Of a stretch of DNA of 64,000 bases, positions 37,121 to 50,859 are shown piece by piece. A program made the position numbers and the translations under genes. The stretch covers positions 62,001-126,000 of the forward strand of contig JXTB01000422.1 in the NCBI GenBank assembly GCA_002914805.1. Direction: 5' to 3'. The stretch's first letter is position 1. The number at the start of each line of letters is the position of its first letter. Under the pieces are notes generated by a model. The model made no database searches, was not told where the DNA came from, and saw nothing but the letters and a program-made list of their open reading frames with translations. Source of the DNA: Parasponia andersonii. Its lineage: Eukaryota; Streptophyta; Magnoliopsida; Rosales; Cannabaceae.

Positions 37121-37569
37121 ACATTCTTCAACTTGAAGACTTGATTTTAATCATGTCTTCACACTTGAGAAATTTCTCTTTTTTTCATTTGTCAATTCTT
37201 CATGCTGCTTATGTATCTACTAGGCTATATGAGGATATACACTATTAGAACTTATTAGTATTGATTAGTTTGGTTAAAGTATCTCTTGGGTTCTTCTTGG
37301 TATGAATCTTCTTCATCTCCATACTTTCATCTTCTACTAATTCTCGAACAAAGTTATATTGAACACCTATGTGTTTTGTCCTGGGATGAAAAGTTGGATT
37401 CCTTGCAATATGCAAGGCACTCTAACTATAACAAAACAGAGGAATCTTTTCTTGTTTGTGCTCGAGCTCCTCCAATAATCTTTGAACCTAAGTAGTCTTT
37501 TTGCAAGCTTATGTAGCCGTCATATATTTTGCTTATGTTATAGATAAAGCCATAAAAGTTTACAGATTC

Positions 37570-38700
37570 AAAACTCAGCTTACAACTCCCCCTACAAGAG
37601 TAAACACATAACTTGTAGTAGATTTTCGTTTGTCAAGATCACTCACAAAATCTGAATCAACATAACCTCTGATAGTAAATTCTGATTCTCTGTAATATAA
37701 TGCAACATCTGAGGTTCCTTTGATGTACTTTAGAATTCTCTTAACAGTATTTTAATGTTTTCTACCAGGATTCGTTATATACTGACTAACTGTTTCCACT
37801 GCTTGTGCATATCATAGAAATATTAGGTTTCCCACTGCTGATGCGTACAGTACTTAAGACTTTTCCATCATCTCTGTTTCATTGTTAGGATACATTCCGG
37901 AAGATAACTTGAAGTTAATAGGAAGTGGGGTAAAGATTGGCTTACAATCTTGTATATTGAAGCGACGCAGGATTTTCTTCAAATAATTCTTCTGAGAAAG
38001 CCAAATCTTCATGTTACATCTGTCTCGGTAAATTCGTATCCTTAGAATCTTGATTACGGATCCCAAGTCCTTCATATCAAATTCCTTAGCCAACAGTGCC
38101 TTTAATTCTTGGACTCTACTTTTGTTGGGGTCCACTATCAATATATCGTCCATAAACAACAATAAGATAATGAAATCATTATCTTCATCAAACCTTCTGA
38201 TGTATATGCAGTGGTCTAAACTGAGTCTATTGTACTCAAGGCTTATAATGAAGAAATCAAATCTCTTATACCAACACCTCAGTGCCTGTTTGAGACTATA
38301 TAGAGATTTGTTCAACCTGTAAACCAAGTTCTCCTTGCTTGTTTCAACAAAATCTTCTAGTTGGAGCATATAAATTTCTTCTTCAAGTTCTCCATAAAAA
38401 AAAAAGCAGTTTTCACATCTAGCTACTCTAGATGTAGGTCAAACGTAACACACATCACTAGAACCATTCTAACTGTTGTCAGTCGAACTACAAGTAAAAA
38501 TATCTCGTTGAAGTCAATACATTCTTTCCGAGTATATCCCTTTACTACTAATCTCGCACGATACTGCTCCACTTGATCATTACTATCACGCTTGATCTTA
38601 TAGACCCATTTGTTGCCAAAAGCCTTCTTTCCTTGTGGTATCGAAACAAGATCTCATGTCTTGTTCTTATGAAGGGCTTCAATCTCTTCTTGCATTGCTG
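37570..38700 (-). pseudogene. copia pol remnant: reverse transcriptase and RNase H
   Basis: Read on the minus strand. An RT N-terminal segment is near 38700-38540 (MTAMQEEIEALHKN, broken by a stop, then KWVYKIKRDSNDQ and ARLVVKGYT). The RT core at 38369-37854 has YRLNKSLYSLKQA and the catalytic box LFMDDILIV, where copia elements usually have YVDDML. RNase H remnants at about 37670-37580 read GYVDSDFVSDLDKRKSTTSY. Frame changes and stops separate the pieces. This is a decayed transposon polyprotein, not a host gene. Confidence 0.88.
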
Positions 38701-39041
38701 TCATCCATAAGGATACATCCGAGCTTTCGGTAGCCTCATGAAAAATTGTTGGCTCTCCATTCTCTGTTAGAAGACAGTATGCAATGTTGCTCTTAGTGAC
38801 ATAATTCGAGTGCCATGCCAGTGGTCTTCTCTCACGAGTTGACCGACGAATTTCAGAAGCCTCTTCTCAACTGGTTCTTCTACTTTGTGCTCTGGTCTTG
38901 CTTCAGAAGAATCTGAATATTCAACAATATTTTCTATCTAAACTATAGTAGTTTCTAGTATACTATCGTCTCTCTTTTGTTGTAGTTTATTCTATACAAA
39001 TATCACATCTGTGCTCATGATAATCTTATGGGCAATGACTA

Positions 39042-39049
39042 TGATACCA
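39042..39049 (-). other. copia primer binding site (initiator Met tRNA)
   Basis: TGGTATCA on the minus strand, one base inside the 5' LTR. It matches the start of the usual TGGTATCAGAGC site complementary to the 3' end of initiator tRNA-Met. This fixes the orientation of the element. Confidence 0.75.
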
Positions 39050-39050
39050 C

Positions 39051-39577
39051 TGTTAGGAGATCGACTTTGTAGAAGTGAAAACACACAGCTAAAATATGAG
39101 TTGAGAAAATTTGGGTAAAATAAAAAAGATAAGGAACATAAAAGATTTAACGTGGTTCACCCAATTTAAGTTACATCTACGGACAAGACTGTGAAGAATT
39201 TCATTATGGAAAAGAAATTATAACTTACTTCTATCTAAATACAAGAAGAAAACAAATAAACTTCTCTCTCTTGAAATAAGAAAAAACATTCTCTCTAAAC
39301 AATTTAGGAGAAAACAAGTGGCACACTATGAGGAATTTCTAGGCTTGAATTCTCTTTTAGATAGAAAGAAGATTTTAAAATAGGATGCTAAATAAATGAT
39401 GAAGCCCTCAATATTTATAGTACTTGAAAAGTGGTGTAAACATCACATTTTACTATTGTTATTACGACTGTTCTTTTCGCTATTACTATTGCAACTGCCA
39501 TTTTCACTGTTCTTAATGCGGCTGACTTTTTTACAATTTCTATTACCGCTAATTAGTAAGGTGCAATTGTTGTTCAA
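39051..39577 (-). repeat. copia 5' LTR
   Basis: It starts TGTTAGGAGATC and ends around TTGTTCA. It aligns with the other two LTR copies, including the shared 'taggagaaaacaagtgg' block. The divergence among the copies is considerable, which suggests old insertions. Confidence 0.8.
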
Positions 39578-39829
39578 TAAAATACATACCGTTTTTTTCA
39601 AACCAAACACCTAAAATGTCCTCATATTTCTCTCTCTCTCTCTCTCTCTCATCATTTGGGCCTACCAGTGTGAGTGCCTAAAAGGAATTCTCCTCCCGTC
39701 ATTCATGGTCGAGCGTGTTCATAAATTTTTTTCTCTTCTCCTCCTTATTGAGATCTACTGCTGTTCAGGAAGATATCTAACGTTGTTTCGTTGAACTTAG
39801 TAACATATAAAACTTTCAAATCATGATGA
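39578..39829. other. intergenic with (CT)n microsatellite
   Basis: A CT dinucleotide run lies at about 39628-39650. No gene is seen. Confidence 0.6.
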
Positions 39830-39949
39830 AGTGATGTCTTGATCGATCATGCTGTCGGAATCGTTGCCGAAAAGAAGTTGTTGACAGAGAAGAAGATTGA
39901 AAACACCACTACTGTCTTTGATGGAGCTTACAATATTGTCAAGAAGTAA
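39830..39949 (+). pseudogene. short coding-like relic of unknown family
   Basis: A 39-codon frame, bounded by TGA upstream and TAA at 39947-39949, has coding-like composition. It contains IDHAVGIVAEKKLLTEKKIE and TTTVFDGAYNIVKK. There is no initiator Met, and stops precede it. It reads like the C-terminal exon of a protein gene. I do not recognise the family. The last codons run straight into the first unit of a 31-bp tandem repeat. Confidence 0.35.
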
Positions 39950-40117
39950 ACAACTAGCTTACAACACTGTCAAAAAGTAAACAACACGTTTACATTATTG
40001 TCAAGAAGTAAACAACATGTTTTCAATACTGTCAATAAATAAACAACTAGTTAAAAAAACTGTTAATTAAGAAGTAAAGACCACGTTTACTACACTGTCA
40101 AGAAGTGAACAAACTCA
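39928..40117. repeat. 31-bp minisatellite, six units
   Basis: Units start at 39928, 39959, 39990, 40021, 40052 (35 bp) and 40087. Each contains an 'actgtcaagaagtaaacaac'-like core and begins with 'ttac' or a variant. The first unit overlaps the end of the coding-like frame above, so the array appears to have grown from that sequence. Confidence 0.85.
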
Positions 40118-41133
40118 ACAAAGACCCACGTAGCAAAGAGAGACTGAGCACAAGGAAAGAGAGTGCAACGAAGAAAGAGAAAGCAAAGCGAAGAAAGAGA
40201 GCACGAAGGCAAGACTGCGCGAAGAGAGAGGAAAGAGCGGAAACAAATAGAGACTTGAGAGCGGGAGAAAGAGAGAGCAACAAAGTGTAGCATAGAGGAG
40301 AACGGCGTTTGAGGGAATATACCAAGGGCAAAATAGGCCCCAAAAAAACCAATTACAAATGCGTATCAAACTATTAAAAAGAAAAAAAAAAATGGCAAGT
40401 TTGATATACCGAGCCCAACAAGGGGCACTAGGTCTAATTTGCACGCTAGTGTACCGTTTAAAGATTTCAGGCCCACCCAAACACCATCTATGGCCTAGTA
40501 ATCAAACAGGTCCATGGTGGTGAGTAAGCAGGAGAATCGTTGCCAGGTATTGTGCTCGTCATATTTCGTCATCTAGTATCCAACCAAAACATTTTTCTAA
40601 TCGTCTCTTTCCGATTATCAGAACGTGATACTCTCATAAAAGAAAAGTTCATAGGATATAGTATATTGCTAGCTGGATTTTAAACGAGTGTTGAATTTAA
40701 CCTTCACTGCACTTGGATTAGTTCAAATTGGGACAAATCCATATGCTTAGCAACAAAACACGTTTTCATTCCAAGTGATGTCAAGAGGAACCGAAATATG
40801 CCAGATTATGCGTTACAGATACATTGTAGACCTGTAAAGATATATCTAAAACATTCAGAGAGGGGGCGACATAAACAAGTATGACTCGCAAGTCACAAGA
40901 CTCACAACTAATGCACAAGGAATAAAAAATAAAACATCTTTTTCATTTGGCAGATGCACCAAAACATGTAGTATCAGTTCACCTTCCTATAATTTTTCTC
41001 ATCCACCAGATAATCCAGGATACTGGCAGAAGAAAATGAAGCAGAATAAACTTGTTCAACATTGAAAAATGTAATCAGAAAAACCTTAAAGGTAGCTGAG
41101 CATACATAGGAGGACATCTAATAAATTTCATGA

Positions 41134-41165
<32 letters not shown>

Positions 41166-41647
41166 AGAAAGAGTACCTAAAACTCCATTCCCTATTTCTT
41201 TCCGGGCACTCAAACTTGGGTTGGGTACACAGAATAGTATTTCCATCCAAATCAAATACTAGTTGATCCACAAATGTTAATAAAGCAATATTGTACTTAG
41301 AGTGCCCATAACTAAAGACCTAAATCATGTGATGTCACTGTGTAACTCAATCTTCCATCAAAATTCACTACATAGTAAAGGTAGAAAGGAATCAAGGGTG
41401 ATCGAAATCTAAGCCTTGTTTGTTTCATAAATCCATTACATAAGTTCTCTCAACAGCCAGAAATAGCCCAAAAGCACAAAACTAGTTTAATACAATAACT
41501 AAGAAAATCCATAAAATAAAATAAAACTAATAGGTATGTAGAAACAGATCTCCGAACCATACTACGTCGAATCGACTAATAGGCAGCGACCCATTACAGA
41601 AAACCCGAAATTGGAAGCTGGGTTGGGCGAGTAGCGTTGTGATGGGA
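40118..41647. other. intergenic with purine-rich stretch and poly-C tract
   Basis: 40130-40290 is strongly purine-rich (GAAAGAGAG-like), and its open frame is a Lys/Arg-rich low-complexity product, not a gene. A run of about 21 C at 41135-41155 is followed by about 17 A/G-rich bases. The last part (about 41200-41647) probably includes the TOM7 3' untranslated region. No other gene is supported. Confidence 0.55.
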
Positions 41648-41869
41648 TCAAACCGGGCTGAGGAGCTGAGAAAGATGGGGCTTAGGCTCAGAGTTCATGC
41701 CGATGATGATGACCAGAGGAATAAAACCGTAGTGAACGACGACTTTACCCTTCTTCAAGGTCCAGTTGGTCCACTCCTTCACCACCTGTGCGGTTGATTG
41801 CTCCTCCGAGCCCTTGGATCCCTTGCTCGTCGTCTTGCCCTTCCCCTTTAGACTAACCCTCGACGCCAT
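41648..41869 (-). CDS. TOM7: mitochondrial import receptor subunit TOM7
   Basis: A complete single-exon gene of 73 aa. The N-terminal 30 residues are Lys/Ser/Gly-rich and cytosolic. They are followed by [20 protein letters not shown], a transmembrane segment [11 protein letters not shown] and the C-terminal end [12 protein letters not shown]. This matches plant TOM7 in length and layout. TOM7 is a small subunit of the outer-membrane TOM complex that modulates its assembly. The start is the first ATG of the frame, at 41869. The gene is intact despite lying between transposon debris and a pseudogene. Confidence 0.93.
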   Translation of the reverse strand: MASRVSLKGKGKTTSKGSKGSEEQSTAQVVKEWTNWTLKKGKVVVHYGFIPLVIIIGMNSEPKPHLSQLLSPV

Positions 41870-43224
41870 TGTTTTTGGTTTCGAGTTCTAAAAACCCTAA
41901 AGATTAAGAATCTATTTGCTGGGCGGTAATGAAGTCTGCACCTTTTCCTTATAAGTTGTGGTTATACAAGTCGCTAATCAACCCCCTTAATCACCACCGT
42001 CCACGGGTTGTCCACGTGTCACAAAGTCACGTATCTGATTGAGTGACGTCATAAATTACTTTTCAAGCAACCTAAGGGGGGGGGGGGGGGAACTGTATAA
42101 AGTTTACACTTGGGAACTTATTAAAGCGTTTATTTTAGGTCTGAATTTATGCCTTTTTGGTAAAGAGTTGATAGAAGAATAAAATCATATGCCTTTCTGA
42201 ATATAAAAATTAAAATAAAATAAAATTTTCCAAAATTAACAACAGAATAACATTCTTTTAACTTATGGCTACCATGAGATTAGGACAATAAAGCCGAAAG
42301 CCCAAAATTTGATGGATCAGCTCGAAAAAAATCTGACTCATATTTAGTCCGGGCTCGATGAAATTCGAATTCGATTATTCTTAGGACCAGGTTTAGGAGC
42401 TTAGTATTTTTTCACATGAACCCGATTTGAAATCCAGCTCAAGGCTCGAACTTGAAACTCGAACTCAAAATCGATCTAAAAGATCAAAAAATCTGAAAAA
42501 ATTACTAAAATTTAAAAATAAAAACCCAAATTAAGCTCGAAATTTTAAAGAAGATATATTTATTTTAAAGAAGACATATTTCTTAATTGTTTTCTATTAA
42601 AATCATTCAAAAACTAGCCTCATTTTTTTGTTTTTTTTGTATTTGTTATGTCATATTTTATTTTGATTTTAAAAACTTAAAAGTTTCACTTGACCCTAAT
42701 ATAAAACTCAAAACTCAATCCTAACATCGAGCCCGAAGGAGCAGAGAAATCTAAGCCTGACCTAACCCGAAATATTATGAAACTCGAAGCGCCCGACCCA
42801 ACCAAACTCAAAAAAGTGGGTTTGAATTGGGCTTGGACGGCCCATTTACACCTCTACATGAGATTTGTAACCATATAATAAGGTATCTTCGGGGGCCTAG
42901 TCTATAAAACACTTAGCAGTAGTAGGTGCAGCAACTCCAGTAACTAGTGAAATTTTACAAGTTTGTATGTTCTTATGTTTGTTATACAAACAATATAGAA
43001 CTTCCAATGTCATTTCTATATAATTGCTCAGTTTTAATATCACTAAGGCTAAGCATAAAATCACCATTTAGTAAACATTATCTGTCTCACATACTCGCTC
43101 AGTTTTGACTATAATTGGATAATGTAAAATATTTTTTTTCCAATTCAAACCCTAAATTGAAAAAAGAAAATAAGTAACAAAAAAAATCTTTCAACCTGCC
43201 CTCATTATCTTCTTCTTTTCCGTT
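41870..43224. other. intergenic: TOM7 promoter, poly-G tract, transposon-like debris
   Basis: Probable TOM7 promoter to about 42060. A run of 15 G lies at 42076-42090. From about 42280 to 42860 the sequence has repeated 'gctcgaa', 'cccga' and 'aactcgaa' motifs ending '...ggcccatttacacctct'. I associate this style of sequence with old plant transposons, but I cannot assign a family. No gene is seen. Confidence 0.45.
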
Positions 43225-43790
43225 CCAACTTGGCTCCAAATTCATCTAATTTGACAAGTTTGTATATTCGTATACTAATTTTTCTGTCACTTGGCTATTT
43301 GACCCTTTCATCGAGTCTCAGAAGAGCCCTGCTCAAGACCCTCTGCCCTCTGGTGCTTTGGATCACAGGAGGCCCCGGATGCAGTAGTATTTGTCATATT
43401 CTTACAAAAAGCCAAAAAGCCAAAAAGCCTTACAAGTAAAACTACAGTTCACCCTCAACATATCTAACTTGGTTTTTATTCTATATGACAAAGCGGCCAA
43501 AACAGGTTGCCATGGTGAACATGTGAATGTAGGTCCAAGCAATGATCAGTCCTTGATGCTATCGAAGAGATGAGGCAAAAAATTTATTGGCTTTTATTAG
43601 TGGGAAAATCTTGTCCCTAAATTGTATTAATTACGAAATATTGAAGATTAGAAGACTGAGCATTTGAATTTGCAGCTTATCAACAACATAAATTTTGGTG
43701 CAGATCCTGGAGCAGTACTGTGCTAAAGCACTGCCTTCGCCAAAGGGCTTTGTATATACAAGTATAGAGCTCGAAGAAGATATCTTATAG
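43225..43790 (+). pseudogene. serine carboxypeptidase-like (SCPL) pseudogene fragments
   Basis: Three collinear relics are in different frames. At 43240-43400 a signal-peptide-like stretch (LYIRILIFLSLGYLTLSSS) is followed by PLVLWITGGPGCSS, the conserved SCPL substrate-binding block. A repeated 'ccctctg' just before it shifts the frame (KSPAQDPL in one frame, VLWITGG in the other). At 43491-43535, KTGCHGEHVNVGPSN corresponds to the mid-protein C.GEYVNVDPSN block of SCPL proteins. At 43705-43785, QILEQYCAKALPSPKG corresponds to the ILEP.C block. There is no ATG at the expected start, and the Ser-Asp-His catalytic blocks are absent. It is a dead, heavily deleted copy. Confidence 0.75.
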
Positions 43791-45140
43791 ATATCTGCAT
43801 TGTACTATCTTTCACTCTTTGCGCTGGTGTGCTAAGACTAACTGCAGATACACAAAAAGAAGTTCACATATAGGTGAAAGTTGTTTTGTTTGTTTGCTCC
43901 TCAAAACTAAGTAAAATGTTTCAAGTGATTCATATATTCCCTTGTGTAACAGCTACCCTCTATCTGTATGTTTATCTAGACAGACTGTCTTTCTTGAATT
44001 CTCGATTAATGTATCCAAAAATGTCATTTCTTGAAATTTGTTCCACTATTTGCTTTCTATTTTGAGGAGTCACTGAGTAAAACTGCTACTCTTAGTTTGC
44101 ATCTGATCTGATGAGTTGTAGTTGTATGCATTGCCCAGCACATATATATATATTTTAACCATCAATTAAATTCAGTACCCATCATGGGACCTAACGTAAT
44201 CAATGGTATTGTTAGCCTTTTATTCCCAAATATTGGCGCATTTCATATACATATATGTTATATGTGTGTAGAGAGATAAACAAGAATAAGTGACTTTTCT
44301 CATTGGTCTTTCCGTTAAGAGTTAGAGACTGTTGATAATCGTTTTCTTAGTCGATTATTTGTTGTTACAAGTAATGTTTTGTGCAGCACATTCCACCACC
44401 TGCCATGAATGAAAGAGTTGCTTCCAAGACTTGCCTTGCTAATTCTAATTTTAAATGAAAAAATTAATTAGCACTGAAAAGTATTGGTAAATAAACTGAC
44501 TATTTGTAGTATATACACAAAATTAAATCAATTTAAAAGGATTACACATGTCTCTTGCTTTAGATGTTCAACCATAATGATAAAAAAAATATTGTCATGT
44601 AATCTAATAGTTTCAAACGCACAGAAAAAGTCACTGCTTAAATAAAAAATAATAACAAATAAGGTTTTGACCAACCCGCCTTTGTTGCATCACAATCGTC
44701 AATAAGACAAATTTTGGTAAATACTACAACTATTTCATATTCGTAGAAAGTTTTTTTCGTGTAACAAAACAAACGGTAACGTAATACGGTCATTAACGTT
44801 TTTTTTTTAATTATTTTAAATAAAATTTAACTAATAATTTCTATTTATTATAAATTAAAGTAAAATATGTAATAAATTTATATAAAAAAAATAATTAAAA
44901 ATAAAATATCTTTTGATCCTCACAGATCGTGGAGCCAACTTTCAAAAGGAAAAATCCTACACAAAAGGGACATTTTAGACAGCACACGCGGCATTATCAC
45001 TAACCATTCAAAGAATACAATTAAAATGGTCTTTAAATTCATAGGGATATTTATTTAATTTTTTTTGTATATTATATTATTATTATTATTATGGGTATAA
45101 GAAAAGGTGTTGTATATTAACGGAGGCTTGTTCCAGAATT
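43791..45140. other. intergenic upstream of PECT1
   Basis: AT-rich, with TA microsatellite sequence near 44142-44155 and (TAT)n near 45075-45092. No gene is seen. The last few hundred bases should be the PECT1 promoter. Confidence 0.6.
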
Positions 45141-45201
45141 AAGGCCTGCCAGAGAAAAATAAGAGTGAGGGAGGAGACGCACGAAAGAAAAAGCTTAATT
45201 G

Positions 45202-45916
45202 GTAAGAAAGAAAGTTATGATGATTTTTTCAATTCCTCTCTTGTGTTCTGACCCCACACTTCTTTTACTTTTTAGATTCACATTTCATATCAATCTCAAT
45301 CTAAAGCTCCAATCCTTTTTTATTATTAGCTAACAGCTCCTTATTCTGAATTCTGGGTTGGAACTATTTGCTTTGTTTTGGCTCAAGCTTTGCTTCTAAT
45401 TTTTCTGATAAGGGAAAAGAAGTAGACTTTCAGGTAGATTTGTTGGGTTCAGATTCATGTAATTCAAATATTTCTTGTTTTTGCACGTTGAAATTGCTTA
45501 CCATCTTTGTTTAATGCCTCATTGTATTCTCCGAAGTTGTAGCTTTTACTGTTTTGTTTTTGAGATGTACTGATGTTATTTTCTATTCATTTATTTAGTT
45601 ATCATTTGGGTAGAAATGAAACTTCGTTTTTAATGTTTGGCCAATGAATTCCCTTGTACCCATCTTTTCAGATCTGGGATATCGTTCATGTTGTCTCTTT
45701 TTCTCTTTATGGTCTTATCCATCAAAGTTATGTGCTGCCCTTTCAGCTGCAGATCGTAATTTTTCATTATGGTCAATTCATTGCGTACAGACAGATCAAT
45801 CTTCATGAAATTGAGTTAAAAACAAAAACAAATATTGGGTTTTATTATTATTACTATTATTATTGGAAGTTATTGCTCTGATTGGTATGTCCTCTGATTT
45901 ATGTCACTCGTTTCAG
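45202..45916 (+). other. 5' leader intron of PECT1
   Basis: Donor AATTG|GTAAGA at 45202 and acceptor TTTCAG|GATTCTG at 45916 bracket a 715-bp T-rich intron in the untranslated leader, ending 36 bp before the start codon. Leader introns are common in plant housekeeping genes and often boost expression. Splicing is inferred from the site sequences only. Confidence 0.55.
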
Positions 45917-45952
45917 GATTCTGTGTCTCCTCTTCTATCGAAGGCTCGGACC

Positions 45953-49944
<3,992 letters not shown>

Positions 49945-50744
49945 CCAGTGACGCCCATATGAAAGTTTTCAAGTTGAGGGTCTAGCCATTTAATTCATTT
50001 ACGAGAGGCCTGCTATTGTTGAAATAGAAGTTCTCCATAGGTTCTGTTGCTTTTTCTCCCTTTTAAGGGAGAGATCGAATCACATAGAAGCTTACATACC
50101 TTCATCAGACCTCGATGTAGCCTTTCTTTGTGCCAACATTTTGATGTAACTTGACTAGGCATTAGAAAGACAAACATCCTAATAATATTTCAGTGTCATC
50201 AAATTCTCGAAATCAGGATTGTATTGTAATGAAATTATGTAGTGATCAATCGTTTCAGATTTCATGGCTCACTATTTATTTCCATGTTTTTCCTTGGCCA
50301 ATTGTGCTATAGCAGTTATTTGCTTCGTTGTCACAGCAGGGCAACCCCCAACGCGCTTGTACTTCCCTTTTTTTTTTTCAATTTTTTTTTAGAAATTGAC
50401 CTGATGGGCATATTCAAAAAATGACCAGAGTACAGTATTGCCTGCCCATTTAACCGGTCGAGTTAAACAGGTATAAGCATTTTGGGTAGAGTCAATCAAT
50501 TATGGGACATAACAAATATCAATCTCTTGAGAAGAAAGAAAATTTCTACGTTGCTATTTTAGTATTAACAATCTTTCTCTACGAGTTCCCATCTTTGAAG
50601 GAAATTACTTCCTTCCGAGGCAAATGCCATGAAAAAAACATAATGGGGAGCTCCTCTACGGCTCCCAAATATCCTTCCTACATACCCAAAACAATGGGAG
50701 AATATCATATTCCAAACTAGAGGCTACGCTAAGCTCGTACGCGT
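49945..50744. other. spacer between convergent genes
   Basis: It holds the PECT1 3' untranslated region (to about 50250) and probably that of the minus-strand gene that follows. No other feature is seen. Confidence 0.65.
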
Positions 50745-50859
50745 TCACTGGAACCATGTGATGGGCGTGGACGTGTTGTGGGGAGGCTGAGGCACCATGC
50801 AGTGTTGTTGGTACCCTTGAGGAATGCCCTCACCAGCTCCGCTCATCCGGCATACGAGT
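50745..50859 (-). other. in-frame coding-like extension beyond a TGA
   Basis: Directly after the TGA at 50862-50860 the same frame stays open for 37 codons to a second TGA at 50747-50745. The extension contains GYQQHCMVPQPPHNTSTPIT and ends WFQ. Such a Gln/His/Cys-Met, Pro-rich tail looks like a conserved C-terminus. The first TGA may be a nonsense mutation in an allele, a sequencing error, or a leaky stop (context TGA-C). Confidence 0.5.

Larger units (their letters stand above)
36537..39577 (-). mobile_element. internally deleted Ty1/copia LTR retrotransposon
   Basis: In element orientation (minus) the order is 5' LTR 39577-39051, primer binding site 39049-39042, pol remnant 38700-37570 and 3' LTR 37120-36537. 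The internal region is only about 1.93 kb. Gag, protease and integrase, which lie before reverse transcriptase in copia elements, are not seen. The flanking pentamers ctaaa (36532-36536) and ataaa (39577-39581) match at four of five positions, a possible degraded target-site duplication. The element is decayed and cannot move on its own. Confidence 0.85.

Noticed and set aside
40105..40290. Lys/Arg/Glu-rich frame of 61 codons
   Set aside because: It comes from a purine-rich low-complexity stretch, with no family resemblance.
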